From NCBI RefSeq assembly GCF_021206925.1, contig NZ_JAJPRF010000003.1:248001-312000 (forward strand): a stretch of DNA of 64,000 nt, in the 5' to 3' direction. Position numbers and translations under genes: made by a program. The DNA is from Rhodoflexus caldus (lineage in GTDB: Bacteria > Bacteroidota > Bacteroidia > Cytophagales > Thermoflexibacteraceae). Below the pieces are notes generated by a model that saw only the letters and a list, made by a program, of their open reading frames with translations, ran no database searches and was not told where the DNA came from. Every line of letters starts with the position of its first letter. Position 1 is the stretch's first letter. Positions 46,762 to 55,678 of this stretch are shown here, one piece after another.

Positions 46762-47964
46762 ATGCGAAAGATTTTCAACTGGTTCAATATCGGAGGTACG
46801 GTATTTATCTTCCTTGTGATATGGCTGCTGCAACAAATTGCCGTCAGTTTGGACTTTTTGAACGTATTTGAGGAAGTGCTCAACGATTACAGCGTTACAG
46901 ACCTCGCCTTTTCCGACCTGAGAAACCCTCCGGAGGCCGATACAACCATAGTTGTAGTAAATATCGGCAATCTGAGCCGCGAGGGCATTGCCGAGGAACT
47001 TTCCATTATTAACCGCTATCAGCCACGGGTTGTAGGGATAGACGTAGAATTTACCAAAGCAAAAGAAGAACCTGTTGATTCTTTGTTGGAGGCTGTATTT
47101 GCACAAACAAAAAATTTGGTGCTTTGGAGCAAAGTAGAAGGCGGCCGACGGCAAGAAGATGGCACGGTTGTATGGGATACGCTTCGGAAAGTACTCCCCC
47201 GATTTGCACGCCATGCACACACGGGTTATACCAATGCGCTGACAGAGGGCGACAGCCAGTTTGAATCGTGGCGCGAGACCACTGCCGCCGAGAAAATAGC
47301 CGACGGCACTACCGAATACAGCTTTGCGACACAAATAGCAATGCTGTACGATTCGGCAAAGGCGCAAAAGTTCATCAATCGCCGCAACGAATATGAGATT
47401 ATCAATTATCGGGGCAATGTTCCCGATAAGTTTCATGCACTGGACGTAAGCGATGTTTTTGAAGAAAATTTTACTCCCGATTTGCTGAAAGATAAAATCG
47501 TGATTATGTGCTACATGGGCGGTGAATATACCAATACAACATGGGATGCCGATAAATATTACACGCCCTTGAACAGCAAGCAAATCGGTCGCAACCCTCC
47601 CGATATGTACGGAGGGGTAGCCCATGCCAACATCGTATCTATGATTCTACACGAAAACTACATTGACGAAGCCCCCGAATGGTTGGCCTATGTGCTGGCC
47701 GTAGCCCTTTGTTTGCTTAATGTTGCTGCTTTTGCTGCCATTAACGAACACTCTTTCTGGGGGCTGTGGTACGATATTGTTTCCAAGCTCATTCAGTTGC
47801 TGGAAGTTGTTCTGTTGGTTTATATCTTATTGTTGGTGTTCATCAATTACAGCCTCAAACTGGATTTTACGGCTACCATTGCGGTAGTGCTGCTTTCCGG
47901 CGACATCTTCGAAATCTACAACGCATTGATTGGAAATATTTTTGCTGCTAAAAAAGCTGAATGA
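46762..47964 (+). CDS. Stand-alone CHASE2 domain membrane protein
   Basis: The 400-residue protein has an N-terminal membrane segment (TVFIFLVIWLLQQIAVSL) and an extracytoplasmic CHASE2 sensor domain at about 40-310 (VVVNIGNLSREGIAEELSII, RVVGIDVEFTK, LLKDKIVIMCYMG, GGVAHANIVSMIL). Three C-terminal hydrophobic segments follow. CHASE2 usually precedes a kinase, cyclase or adenylate domain; here the protein ends with a short cytoplasmic tail, so no output domain is present. A FecR-like protein gene follows after 60 bases on the same strand and is its probable partner. Confidence 0.82.
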   Translation: MRKIFNWFNIGGTVFIFLVIWLLQQIAVSLDFLNVFEEVLNDYSVTDLAFSDLRNPPEADTTIVVVNIGNLSREGIAEELSIINRYQPRVVGIDVEFTKAKEEPVDSLLEAVFAQTKNLVLWSKVEGGRRQEDGTVVWDTLRKVLPRFARHAHTGYTNALTEGDSQFESWRETTAAEKIADGTTEYSFATQIAMLYDSAKAQKFINRRNEYEIINYRGNVPDKFHALDVSDVFEENFTPDLLKDKIVIMCYMGGEYTNTTWDADKYYTPLNSKQIGRNPPDMYGGVAHANIVSMILHENYIDEAPEWLAYVLAVALCLLNVAAFAAINEHSFWGLWYDIVSKLIQLLEVVLLVYILLLVFINYSLKLDFTATIAVVLLSGDIFEIYNALIGNIFAAKKAE

Positions 47965-48024
47965 TATCCTCAACTTTCCCGCACTAATTCCGTTAAATTT
48001 TTACAGCACAACTTTCAGATACAT

Positions 48025-48987
48025 ATGAACTATCGAAGTAGCATTAAGGCAGGTTTCTTTTTATTCTTCTTTTGCACATGCAGTGTGTTTGCGCAGGATT
48101 ATGCGTTTAAAGTATTGGCCAGCAAGGGCAATAATACCATAGACGGGCAGACTGTTAAAGTAGGTGCAAAAATTTCCGATAACCAGACCATTAAAGTTTC
48201 GGAAGGTGCTTATTTAAGTCTGGCGCATCATTCGGGTAAAGCCATAGAAGTTGCCGCCGGTTCGTACAAGGCAAAAGACCTGAGCAGCAAAATCGGGCAG
48301 AATACTTCCATGACAAGTAAGTATGCCAAGTTTGTAGTGAATGAGCTTACGCAGGATGAACAATCAGTAGCTGCCGCACGCAACCGATTTCAGCACATGA
48401 ATAAGACCGGTTCGGTAGAGCGCGATTTAAGCGTGTCATCGGTAAAAGTATGGTTGCCGCTTAACTCAATGATTATAGGAGAACAACTACTGCTTAAATG
48501 GTCTGATGCCAAAGCCGATGACCCAGCTACCGCCTATCAGGTGCAAATTTCCGATTTGAGCGACCAAGTTCTTTTCAGCAGCCAAACCAAAGAGCGGCAA
48601 CTGTTAGTGAACTTGACAGCGGAGCAACTGGTCGGTCAGCCTCACTTCATTGTAAAAGTATTGCCGATAGATGCGGCTTCAGGCAAGTTGAAAATTGCGC
48701 CCGAGCAGATAGACGGTAGCATACTGATTAAACCCGAAGGCACTGCCTTGACGGAACTTTCCAAAGAACTGGCAGACATACGCAAAGAGTTTGGCAATAC
48801 CTCCGCCATCGGTAAATTGGCCGAAGCTAATTTCTTTGAAGAAAAAGGATTGATTGCGGATGCAGTCGCTGCATATGAAACTGCCATTAAAATATCCGGC
48901 AATGCACCGCAGTATCAGGAACTCTACACGGCATTTTTGGTGCGCAATGCCTTTCAGGCCATTAATACGGCAAATTTGAATAAATAG
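48025..48987 (+). CDS. Secreted FecR-like periplasmic protein
   Basis: The 320-residue protein has a signal peptide (ending FAQ, near residue 24). A FecR-type domain lies at about residues 30-105 (GQTVKVGAKISDNQTIKVSEGAYLSL, quoted in parts: VKVGAKI and EGAYLSLAHHSGKAIEV). A second beta-rich region and a C-terminal TPR-like helical part (LAEANFFEEKGLIADAVAAYETAI, split: LAEANFFEEKG and ADAVAAYETAI) follow. In cyanobacteria and Bacteroidota, CHASE2 and FecR proteins recur as neighbours. No sigma factor is nearby, so the FecR role here is unclear. A terminator follows. Confidence 0.78.
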   Translation: MNYRSSIKAGFFLFFFCTCSVFAQDYAFKVLASKGNNTIDGQTVKVGAKISDNQTIKVSEGAYLSLAHHSGKAIEVAAGSYKAKDLSSKIGQNTSMTSKYAKFVVNELTQDEQSVAAARNRFQHMNKTGSVERDLSVSSVKVWLPLNSMIIGEQLLLKWSDAKADDPATAYQVQISDLSDQVLFSSQTKERQLLVNLTAEQLVGQPHFIVKVLPIDAASGKLKIAPEQIDGSILIKPEGTALTELSKELADIRKEFGNTSAIGKLAEANFFEEKGLIADAVAAYETAIKISGNAPQYQELYTAFLVRNAFQAINTANLNK

Positions 48988-49009
48988 CAACTATTTGAAA
49001 ATCAATAAC

Positions 49010-49047
49010 AAGGTGCATCCCCGCAAAAGGTGCACCTTATTTTTTTA
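49010..49047 (+). terminator. Rho-independent terminator after the FecR-like gene
   Basis: An 8-base stem (49010-49017 with 49031-49038) with a 13-base loop is followed by a long T-run. It ends the CHASE2-FecR unit, just before the tRNA promoter. Confidence 0.85.
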
Positions 49048-49067
49048 AAAAAATTTCAAGGAAGGTA

Positions 49068-49098
49068 TTGCATGATATTTTGCGGCATACTACTTTTG
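49068..49098 (+). promoter_or_regulatory. Promoter of tRNA-Thr
   Basis: TTG (49068-49070), exactly 20 bases, then TACTTTTG (49091-49098). Both boxes match the Bacteroidota consensus. The -7 box is 12 bases upstream of the tRNA 5' end. Confidence 0.8.
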
Positions 49099-49110
49099 CA
49101 TCACGATTAA

Positions 49111-49183
<73 letters not shown>

Positions 49184-49194
49184 CTTAATCAACG

Positions 49195-49230
49195 AAACCT
49201 GTTTAGAAATAATTCTAAGCAGGTTTTTTG
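49195..49230 (+). terminator. Rho-independent terminator of tRNA-Thr
   Basis: A 14-base stem with one G-U pair (49195-49208 with 49213-49226) around a 4-base loop is followed by T-rich sequence, 12 bases after the tRNA. Confidence 0.88.
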
Positions 49231-49255
49231 TTTTATTCGCCTCAACAACCAAAAT

Positions 49256-49296
49256 AAACCCTGACGGCATGATATTCGGTCAGGGTTTTATTTTTC
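49256..49296 (+). terminator. Second terminator-like hairpin downstream of tRNA-Thr
   Basis: A 10-base stem (49256-49265 with 49279-49288) with a 13-base loop is followed by a T-rich stretch. It lies 26 bases after the first terminator. It may back it up. Confidence 0.7.
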
Positions 49297-49367
49297 ATGC
49301 GCTTATACGGAAGCGCGCAAGATTCTGCAAAAAATGTTTTGTGTAAATTATTGAAAAACAAGTATTT

Positions 49368-49400
49368 AAACCTGACAAGCCTACAAGGCCTGTCAGGTTT
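49368..49400. repeat. 33-base interrupted palindrome beside asd
   Basis: Outer arms AAACCTGACA (49368-49377) and TGTCAGGTTT (49391-49400) enclose inner arms GCCT and AGGC. It lies 9 bases after the asd stop and could end asd transcription on the minus strand. Its core ACCTGA with its reverse complement recurs in the palindrome at 60657. Confidence 0.6.
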
Positions 49401-49408
49401 GCGTATAT

Positions 49409-50398
49409 CTATACTAAGTGATGCGCCAGCAAATATTCAGCGATTTGCACGGCATTTGTTGCTGCTCCTTTGCGTAAATTATCAGCTACAATCCACATAT
49501 TCAGCGTATTGGGCTGGCTTTCATCGCGGCGTATCCGACCTACGAAGGTGTCGTCTTTGCCGTGCGAAATAATCGGCATTGGATAAACATTGTTTTTGGG
49601 GTCATCCATTACGACTACACCCGGTGCATGGCTGAGGATTTGTCGTACTTCTTCCAAATCAAAATCATTGGCAAACTCAACATTGACCGATTCGGAGTGG
49701 CCGCCGATGGTAGGTACGCGCACGGTAGTAGCCGTTACGCGGATGCTGTCATCGCCCATAATTTTTTTGGTTTCATTGACCATTTTCATCTCCTCTTTGG
49801 TGTAGCCGTTATCCAGAAATACATCAATATGAGGCAGAATATTTAAATCTATCGGATGCGGATAGGCTTTGGGGCCGTCTATGCCGGCGCGCTCGTTCAT
49901 CAATTGGTCAACGGCTTTCTTGCCGGTGCCTGTAACGGACTGGTAGGTGCTCACTACTACGCGCTTTACACCGTAGCGCTTGTGCAGCGGGTTGAGCACT
50001 ACTACCATTTGAATGGTAGAGCAGTTGGGGTTAGCAATAATCTTATCGTCTTTGGTAAGCGTATGGGCGTTAATCTCAGGCACAATGAGCTTTTTGGAAG
50101 GATCCATACGCCAAGCAGAGGAATTATCAATCACGGTGATGCCTGCTTCGGCAAATCGGGGGGCATGTTGCAACGAAGTGCCGCCGCCTGCCGAAAAGAT
50201 GGCAATTTGAGGGCGCATGGCAATGGCATCGTCCATGCTGCGAACGGTATATGCCTTACCCTTAAAAGTAACTTCGGAACCTACGGATTTTTCGGAAGCT
50301 ACCGGGATGAGCTCATCTACCGGGAATTGGCGCTCTGCCAATACTTTTAGAATTTCGCCGCCAACCAGTCCGGTTGCGCCTACTACTGCAACTTTCAT
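49409..50398 (-). CDS. asd: Aspartate-semialdehyde dehydrogenase
   Basis: This enzyme makes aspartate semialdehyde for lysine, threonine, methionine and diaminopimelate. The 329-residue protein has the NADP motif GATGLVGG and the catalytic Cys126 in NPNCSTIQM. It also has FANDFDLEEVRQIL and the substrate-binding GGHSESV. It is the short, non-enterobacterial type. It faces the LysM gene divergently and ends near the 33-base palindrome. Confidence 0.96.
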   Translation of the reverse strand: MKVAVVGATGLVGGEILKVLAERQFPVDELIPVASEKSVGSEVTFKGKAYTVRSMDDAIAMRPQIAIFSAGGGTSLQHAPRFAEAGITVIDNSSAWRMDPSKKLIVPEINAHTLTKDDKIIANPNCSTIQMVVVLNPLHKRYGVKRVVVSTYQSVTGTGKKAVDQLMNERAGIDGPKAYPHPIDLNILPHIDVFLDNGYTKEEMKMVNETKKIMGDDSIRVTATTVRVPTIGGHSESVNVEFANDFDLEEVRQILSHAPGVVVMDDPKNNVYPMPIISHGKDDTFVGRIRRDESQPNTLNMWIVADNLRKGAATNAVQIAEYLLAHHLV

Positions 50399-50444
50399 TC
50401 GTTTTACGATTTTTTTATTACTACGTGCGCAAGTTACTATACCC

Positions 50445-50476
50445 TTGTGAAAACCCGTAACTTAGCCGTAACTTTA
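50445..50476 (+). promoter_or_regulatory. Probable promoter of the LysM gene
   Basis: TTG (50445-50447), 21 bases, then TAACTTTA (50469-50476), one base from the -7 consensus. It lies 25 bases before the start codon. Confidence 0.5.
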
Positions 50477-50500
50477 CACTGCTGCTAACAGGGTACTCTT

Positions 50501-50974
50501 ATGGATAATCGCAAAAAAATATTGTTGCTAATGTCGGCTGTTTTTATGGGTGTGCTGGTTTATTTTACCATAGATATTATGTCGCGAACAACCCCGCCGT
50601 GGATGCGGAAGAAAAAACAGGCAGATTCGCTGCTTTCTCCGACAGTAACGGACTCTGTGATTGTTTTTGTTGATACGCTTTACGGGGAGTATAAAGTGCC
50701 GGCGGGGCAGGCACTTAGTCAGATTGCCGAACTGTTCCATTTTTCAATGGACTCCATTATGTTGGTCAATGGTCTTACTTCCGACCGGATTCGGGAGGGG
50801 CAAAAGTTAAAAGTGCGTATCCGCGCCCGCCATCAGATTAAAGCCGGCGAAGTAGCAGGCAAGGTTGCTATTCGCTATGGCATCAGCGAACAGGCGTTGC
50901 TGAAAGCCAACAACATAACCAATCCGGCCAGAGAATTCAGGGAAGGGCGCGTTATTCTTATTCCAAGACCTTAG
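50501..50974 (+). CDS. Membrane-anchored protein with two LysM domains
   Basis: The 157-residue protein has a hydrophobic anchor at about residues 6-26 (ILLLMSAVFMGVLVYFTI). Two LysM peptidoglycan-binding domains follow at about 63-104 (YKVPAGQALSQIAELFHFSM, LKVRIRARH) and 110-157 (IKAGEVAGKVAIRYGISEQ, EGRVILIP). It is probably in the periplasm anchored to the inner membrane. The next gene, an exonuclease, starts 6 bases after its stop, so both could be read together. Confidence 0.85.
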   Translation: MDNRKKILLLMSAVFMGVLVYFTIDIMSRTTPPWMRKKKQADSLLSPTVTDSVIVFVDTLYGEYKVPAGQALSQIAELFHFSMDSIMLVNGLTSDRIREGQKLKVRIRARHQIKAGEVAGKVAIRYGISEQALLKANNITNPAREFREGRVILIPRP

Positions 50975-50979
50975 CAGGT

Positions 50980-51984
50980 ATGCCGCTGCTCGAGTTTTCG
51001 CCGAATGGCATCTACTGCCCGCAAGGGGATTTCTACATAGACCCGTGGAAACCCGTAAGAACGGCATTAATTACACATGCGCACTCCGACCATGCCCGAT
51101 GGGGCAGCAGTTTTTATTTGGCACACAAACGCTCCGAAGCAGTATTGCGCCTGCGGCTGGGGCAGGATATTTCGCTGACAACCGTTGAATTTGGCCAAAA
51201 ACTGACCAAAAACGGGGTGGAAGTATCTTTCCATCCGGCAGGGCATATCATAGGCTCTGCGCAGATTCGGGTGGCATATCGCGGAGAGGTTTGGGTAGTT
51301 TCAGGCGATTACAAAACCCGCGATGACGGCATTAGTGGCGCATTTGAGCCTGTGCGCTGCCACACCTTTATTACCGAATCTACTTTCGGCCTGCCTGTGT
51401 TTAAGTGGAAACCGCAGCAGGAAGTTTACGAAGCCATCAATCGGTGGTGGCAGCAAAACCGCAGCGAAGGTCGCGTAAGCGTGCTTTGCGGTTACGCTCT
51501 TGGCAAGGCACAGCGACTGATGCACGGGCTGGATGCTTCTATCGGGCGCATATATGCACATGGGGCGATTGCCAACACGAATGAGGTGCTGGAAAGTGCA
51601 GGGCTTAAACTGCCGCCATGGCAGCGCGTGGAAACTGTCGGCAACAAGAAGGATTTTGAAGGCAGTATTGTCATTGCGCCGCCTTCGGCTATTCATACGC
51701 CATGGATGCGTCGTTTTCAGCCTTACACCACGGCGGTAGCCTCCGGATGGATGCAACTGCGCGGCAATAAGCGCCGCGAAGCCATAGACCGCGGTTTTGT
51801 GCTTTCTGACCATGCCGACTGGGACGAGCTGCTCAGTGCAATAGAAGCCACCGGAGCCGAGCGGGTATTGGTTACGCACGGCTACACACACATTTTCAGC
51901 AGATACCTGCGCGAAGAAGGAATGGATGCGCAAGCTGTGGAAACCCTGTTTGAAGGGGAACAAATGACGGCAGAGGCAGAATAA
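50980..51984 (+). CDS. Ligase-associated MBL-fold DNA exonuclease
   Basis: The 334-residue protein is of the metallo-beta-lactamase/beta-CASP type. It has the metal motif THAHSDHARWG, GHIIGSAQI, SGDYKTRDDG, and the C-terminal SDHADWDELL and THGYTHIFS. This matches the ligase-associated DNA exonuclease family, which is usually encoded with an ATP-dependent ligase, an Lhr-like helicase and a phosphoesterase. Here the next gene is a PPIase on the other strand and none of the partners is present, so the system, if complete, is split in the genome. Confidence 0.85.
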   Translation: MPLLEFSPNGIYCPQGDFYIDPWKPVRTALITHAHSDHARWGSSFYLAHKRSEAVLRLRLGQDISLTTVEFGQKLTKNGVEVSFHPAGHIIGSAQIRVAYRGEVWVVSGDYKTRDDGISGAFEPVRCHTFITESTFGLPVFKWKPQQEVYEAINRWWQQNRSEGRVSVLCGYALGKAQRLMHGLDASIGRIYAHGAIANTNEVLESAGLKLPPWQRVETVGNKKDFEGSIVIAPPSAIHTPWMRRFQPYTTAVASGWMQLRGNKRREAIDRGFVLSDHADWDELLSAIEATGAERVLVTHGYTHIFSRYLREEGMDAQAVETLFEGEQMTAEAE

Positions 51985-51998
51985 ACCCTTGTTGCAGC

Positions 51999-53960
51999 CT
52001 ATTGCAAAACTACTTCCAGCATCTTATCCCCAACGCCCAGTTTGTGTACGGTTTCCATACCCGATTTTACTTCGGCAAAAATGGTATAGCGCCCGTCTAA
52101 GTGGGGTGTGGGAATATGGGAAATGAACCACTGGCAACTTTCGGTGTCTTTTCCGGCAGATGCCAGCCCGACTGCTCCGGCATGGTAGTGCAGCGGTGCA
52201 AATTCTGAGCGCAGCGTATAATCCATGCCGCCGTAGCCATCGCCGCGGGGGCAGCCTCCCTGCACGACAAAATCGGGCACTACCCGATGGAACGTTTTGC
52301 CGTTGTAGTAGCCTTGTTGCACTAATTTTATAAAACTCACCACCGAGCCGGGGGCTTGTTCGGGCAGCAATCGGAATACGATATCGCCTTGTGTGGTTTT
52401 AATGAGCACCTCTTGTCCTTGTTTAATGCTTGCAAGGGTTTTTCGGTCAATCGGATGATTCCAGCCTAATTGGGGTGCTTTGGGAGCAGGGCGGCCTGTA
52501 ATGTGGGCAATAGCTTTTTCTATCTCAATCAGCGTTTCTATATCGCGGGGCAGTGGCAAACCTTGCTTTGCCTGATATAGCAGGGTAGTATCGCCTTTGA
52601 GATATTGTGCGTAGCCGTTGGCAGGGTTTGCAATAGCACCCGCCGCAAGGGCAATCAGTGCTGCATCTTTGCTGCCAAGCGCTGCCGTAATTTGCTGCCT
52701 TACAAAATCTTTGTCGGGCAGCGTGGCAAAATCGGCACGGCTTTGTATTTGCAGCAGTCCTTCCAGCGCTGATGTGCGCACAAAAGGGTGGTTGCTGTCT
52801 GCCGAAAGATATTTTGCCAGCAGTTGATTGTTTTTGGTATCTTCTGCCAGTGCTTTGAGTAAAAATCCCTGCTCATAAGGGTCTGTGCTTTTTTTGAGCA
52901 GGTCTTCTACAAACGACTGTCCGCCGCTGGGGTGAAATTTCATCACTGTTCCCATGACCAAAGCCCTTGCACGCGGGTTGCGCACGCTGTCTATGATGCT
53001 GTAAAAGTATTTGATATTGACTTTGTCGGCTTTGTTGCGCACTGCTTCGGCGGCTGTAACGGCAATATTGGGTTGCGTGCTGCACAGCGACCGTCCGATA
53101 ATTTCTTGTATGGGTTCTAACGAAGCAGGATTTTTCTGCGAACCGATGGCACGGAGTGCCGCCACCCGTACTTCATAGGCTGCATCCTTTTGGATGATTT
53201 CCAGTAATTTTTGTTGTACTTCTGCCAAAGCTGAGTTGCCAAGTGCCAGTGCGATGTTCAGCCGCACGTGCGGATGATTGTCGCTAAGGGCTGATAAAAG
53301 CTCGCGAGTGATGGGGTCGTAGGCTTTGTCGGGGTTGCGGGCAAAATAGTTGGCAGCCATCACGCGCAGCGAATCGGGATAATTTGCCGCAAGAAAACTC
53401 AGTGCTTTGCTGTCTCCCGCCGGAAGGCGCAGGCGTTTCCACGTAAGCGCACGATAAAGCCCCGTCATCTGCCCGTAGCGCTGCGGTGCCTGTTCGGGTG
53501 CGTCGTAGCGCAGGGCTGCCAATACTTGCAAGGCTGCCGAATCTGCACATTTGCCCAATGCTTCCGCCGCCGCTGCCGTAACCTCCGCCGCTTTGTCTTT
53601 CTGAATGGCAAAAATCAGATGAGCGGCAGATTGTGTGCTGCCTGTTTGCCCGATAGCATACGCTGCCATTTTTCTGACGCGGGGTTCGGTATCGTTCAAC
53701 AGCCGATAGAGTGCGGAAAGTGCTGCCGTATCTTGCACCGAAGCCAGTGCCAATGCCACCGCCTCGCGGTAAGTTGCCGAAGGATGCTGATGGAGCGCGA
53801 CGAGCGAATCGGTTGCGCGGTGGTCTTGTAAATCGGTAATCAGCCACAGGGTATCATCGGCAGCCAAGCGATTGGCGGCCTGTTGCTGCACAGCCCCTGT
53901 ACCACAACCGATAACAGACAGAAAAAGGCAAAAAACAGCGAAAAGCAGTAAGGAGCGCAT
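51999..53960 (-). CDS. HEAT-repeat lipoprotein with C-terminal cyclophilin domain
   Basis: The 653-residue protein has a lipoprotein signal peptide with Cys19 (SVIGC). Residues 40-480 are HEAT-type helical repeats (RKMAAYAIGQTGSTQSA, VRLNIALALGNSAL, YEVRVAALRAIGSQKNP and others). Residues 515-653 are a cyclophilin peptidyl-prolyl isomerase with FHRVVPDFVVQGGCPRGDG, GAVGLASAGKDTESCQWFI and LDGRYTIFAEV. The fusion is known in Cytophagales and related groups and probably acts in the periplasm or on the outer membrane. ATG 53960 is chosen over a TTG two codons upstream. Confidence 0.88.
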   Translation of the reverse strand: MRSLLLFAVFCLFLSVIGCGTGAVQQQAANRLAADDTLWLITDLQDHRATDSLVALHQHPSATYREAVALALASVQDTAALSALYRLLNDTEPRVRKMAAYAIGQTGSTQSAAHLIFAIQKDKAAEVTAAAAEALGKCADSAALQVLAALRYDAPEQAPQRYGQMTGLYRALTWKRLRLPAGDSKALSFLAANYPDSLRVMAANYFARNPDKAYDPITRELLSALSDNHPHVRLNIALALGNSALAEVQQKLLEIIQKDAAYEVRVAALRAIGSQKNPASLEPIQEIIGRSLCSTQPNIAVTAAEAVRNKADKVNIKYFYSIIDSVRNPRARALVMGTVMKFHPSGGQSFVEDLLKKSTDPYEQGFLLKALAEDTKNNQLLAKYLSADSNHPFVRTSALEGLLQIQSRADFATLPDKDFVRQQITAALGSKDAALIALAAGAIANPANGYAQYLKGDTTLLYQAKQGLPLPRDIETLIEIEKAIAHITGRPAPKAPQLGWNHPIDRKTLASIKQGQEVLIKTTQGDIVFRLLPEQAPGSVVSFIKLVQQGYYNGKTFHRVVPDFVVQGGCPRGDGYGGMDYTLRSEFAPLHYHAGAVGLASAGKDTESCQWFISHIPTPHLDGRYTIFAEVKSGMETVHKLGVGDKMLEVVLQ

Positions 53961-54058
53961 AGGCAAAACGGGCTAAGGAACTGCACTAAGTTATCAAAAA
54001 ACTGCCGATTTAGGCTTTTGCAGTTTATATTTGCTTTTGTCCCCCAATTAATGAACGT

Positions 54059-55039
54059 ATGGAATTTGACTTTTTAACCGCTCAGGCTGCTATTGAAAAA
54101 GCGATACAACAATTCAATCCGGGCGAAAATCCGGCAGAGTTATATGCCCCGATTCGCTATATCATGTCGCTGGGTGGCAAGCGGATGCGCCCCATGCTGA
54201 TGCTGTTAGGCAAATATGCTGTTGCCAATGACTGGCAAAAAGAGGTGCAGGCTGCCATTGCGGTTGAAATGTTCCATAGTTTTACGTTGTTGCACGATGA
54301 TATCATGGACAAAGCGCCTCTGCGACGCGGTCAGCCTACGGTACACGAAAAGTGGAACGACAACATCGCGCTTCTTTCCGGTGATGCAATGCTGGTGAAA
54401 ACCTATGACCACCTGCTGGAACATACACCTCCTGCTCTTTTGCCGACAATCCTGCACCGATTTGGCAAAACCGCAGTAGAAGTATGCGAAGGCCAGCAAA
54501 TGGATATGAACTTTGAACAACGCAAACGGGTGGAAATGGAGGAGTATATAACCATGATTCGCCTCAAAACAGCTGTTCTTCTGGGTTTTAGCCTCGAGAT
54601 GGGCGCGCTGCTTGGCGGGGCATCTCCTGCAACAGTTGCTAATCTTTACGAATTTGGCCTCCAACTTGGCATAGGCTTCCAATTGAAAGATGATATTCTG
54701 GATGTGTACGGCGAACCCGATAAGTTCGGCAAGCAGGTAGGCGGCGATATCATTGCCAACAAGAAAACTTTCCTGTTGATTCGGGCATTGGAACTCGCCA
54801 ACCCCATGCAAACCCGCGAATTAGACTATTGGCTGAGCGTTGACGATTTTGACCCTCAAAACAAAGTAGATGCGGTAAAAGAAATTTATGACCAACTGCA
54901 TATACGCCAACAGGCAGAGGAAGCCATGAACAGCTATTTTGACAAGGGTTTTGCCGCATTGGCTGCTGCAAACTTAGCACCTGAACGCTTTGAAACGCTC
55001 CGTGCTTTTGCTCAATCTGTTATTGAACGCGAAAAATAA
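54059..55039 (+). CDS. Polyprenyl diphosphate synthase
   Basis: This trans-isoprenyl synthase builds a linear polyprenyl diphosphate from IPP and a short starter. The 326-residue protein has both aspartate-rich motifs: DDIMD (Asp80, Asp81, Asp84) and DDILD (Asp211, Asp212, Asp215). A bulky Phe75 lies five residues before the first motif, which tends to limit chain length to C15-C20, but octaprenyl synthases can also be of this length, so the product is open. It is followed 9 bases later by a rhomboid gene. Confidence 0.92.
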   Translation: MEFDFLTAQAAIEKAIQQFNPGENPAELYAPIRYIMSLGGKRMRPMLMLLGKYAVANDWQKEVQAAIAVEMFHSFTLLHDDIMDKAPLRRGQPTVHEKWNDNIALLSGDAMLVKTYDHLLEHTPPALLPTILHRFGKTAVEVCEGQQMDMNFEQRKRVEMEEYITMIRLKTAVLLGFSLEMGALLGGASPATVANLYEFGLQLGIGFQLKDDILDVYGEPDKFGKQVGGDIIANKKTFLLIRALELANPMQTRELDYWLSVDDFDPQNKVDAVKEIYDQLHIRQQAEEAMNSYFDKGFAALAAANLAPERFETLRAFAQSVIEREK

Positions 55040-55048
55040 TCGGCAACC

Positions 55049-55678
55049 ATGCAGCTTTCCCTGACGACCATTTTGCTGTTGATTACATGTGTGGTAAGTA
55101 TCTACGTTTTTACCCGCCCCGATTTGCAGGAGCGCCTGATGCTTAATCCTTACCGCGTAAACCGCAAAGGTGAATGGTATCGGTTTATCAGTTCGGGGCT
55201 GATTCATCAGGGATGGGTGCATTTGCTGTTCAATATGTTCACCTTCTACTTTTTCGGTCGGTGGATTGAGCGCTATTTTGTGATTATACACGGGCAGGAA
55301 TTGGGCTATTTCTATTTTCTGTTGTTGTACATCGGCGGCATCGTTGTTGCCGATATACCGACGTATTTGAAATACAAAGACAGCCCCTACTACAATTCGC
55401 TGGGTGCTTCCGGCGGTGTTTCGGCTATCATTTTTGCCGCTATTTTCTACAATCCTACCGAAGAAGTATGCCTGTATGCATTTTTATGCTTGCCCGGATT
55501 TATCTGGGGAGGTATCTATCTGGCATATTCCTACTTCTACGACCGTCAGGGCTCCGACAGTGTGAACCACTCAGCGCATTTCTATGGCGCACTTTATGGC
55601 TTTTTATTGGCCGTACTGATTCGCCCTTCGGCTATTGTGCATTTCTTTGATGCGGTTATACATTGGAGTATGTTTTAG
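55049..55678 (+). CDS. Rhomboid family intramembrane serine protease
   Basis: The 209-residue protein has six hydrophobic segments. The catalytic Ser121 is in GASGGVSAI and His177 in AHFYGALYG. The front motif HLLFNMFTFYFFG holds the Asn-Met-rich L1 region typical of rhomboids. It cuts membrane protein substrates within the bilayer; the target here is not known. It is 9 bases downstream of the prenyl synthase. Its stop overlaps the opposite pseudogene's stop by 4 bases. Confidence 0.93.
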   Translation: MQLSLTTILLLITCVVSIYVFTRPDLQERLMLNPYRVNRKGEWYRFISSGLIHQGWVHLLFNMFTFYFFGRWIERYFVIIHGQELGYFYFLLLYIGGIVVADIPTYLKYKDSPYYNSLGASGGVSAIIFAAIFYNPTEEVCLYAFLCLPGFIWGGIYLAYSYFYDRQGSDSVNHSAHFYGALYGFLLAVLIRPSAIVHFFDAVIHWSMF

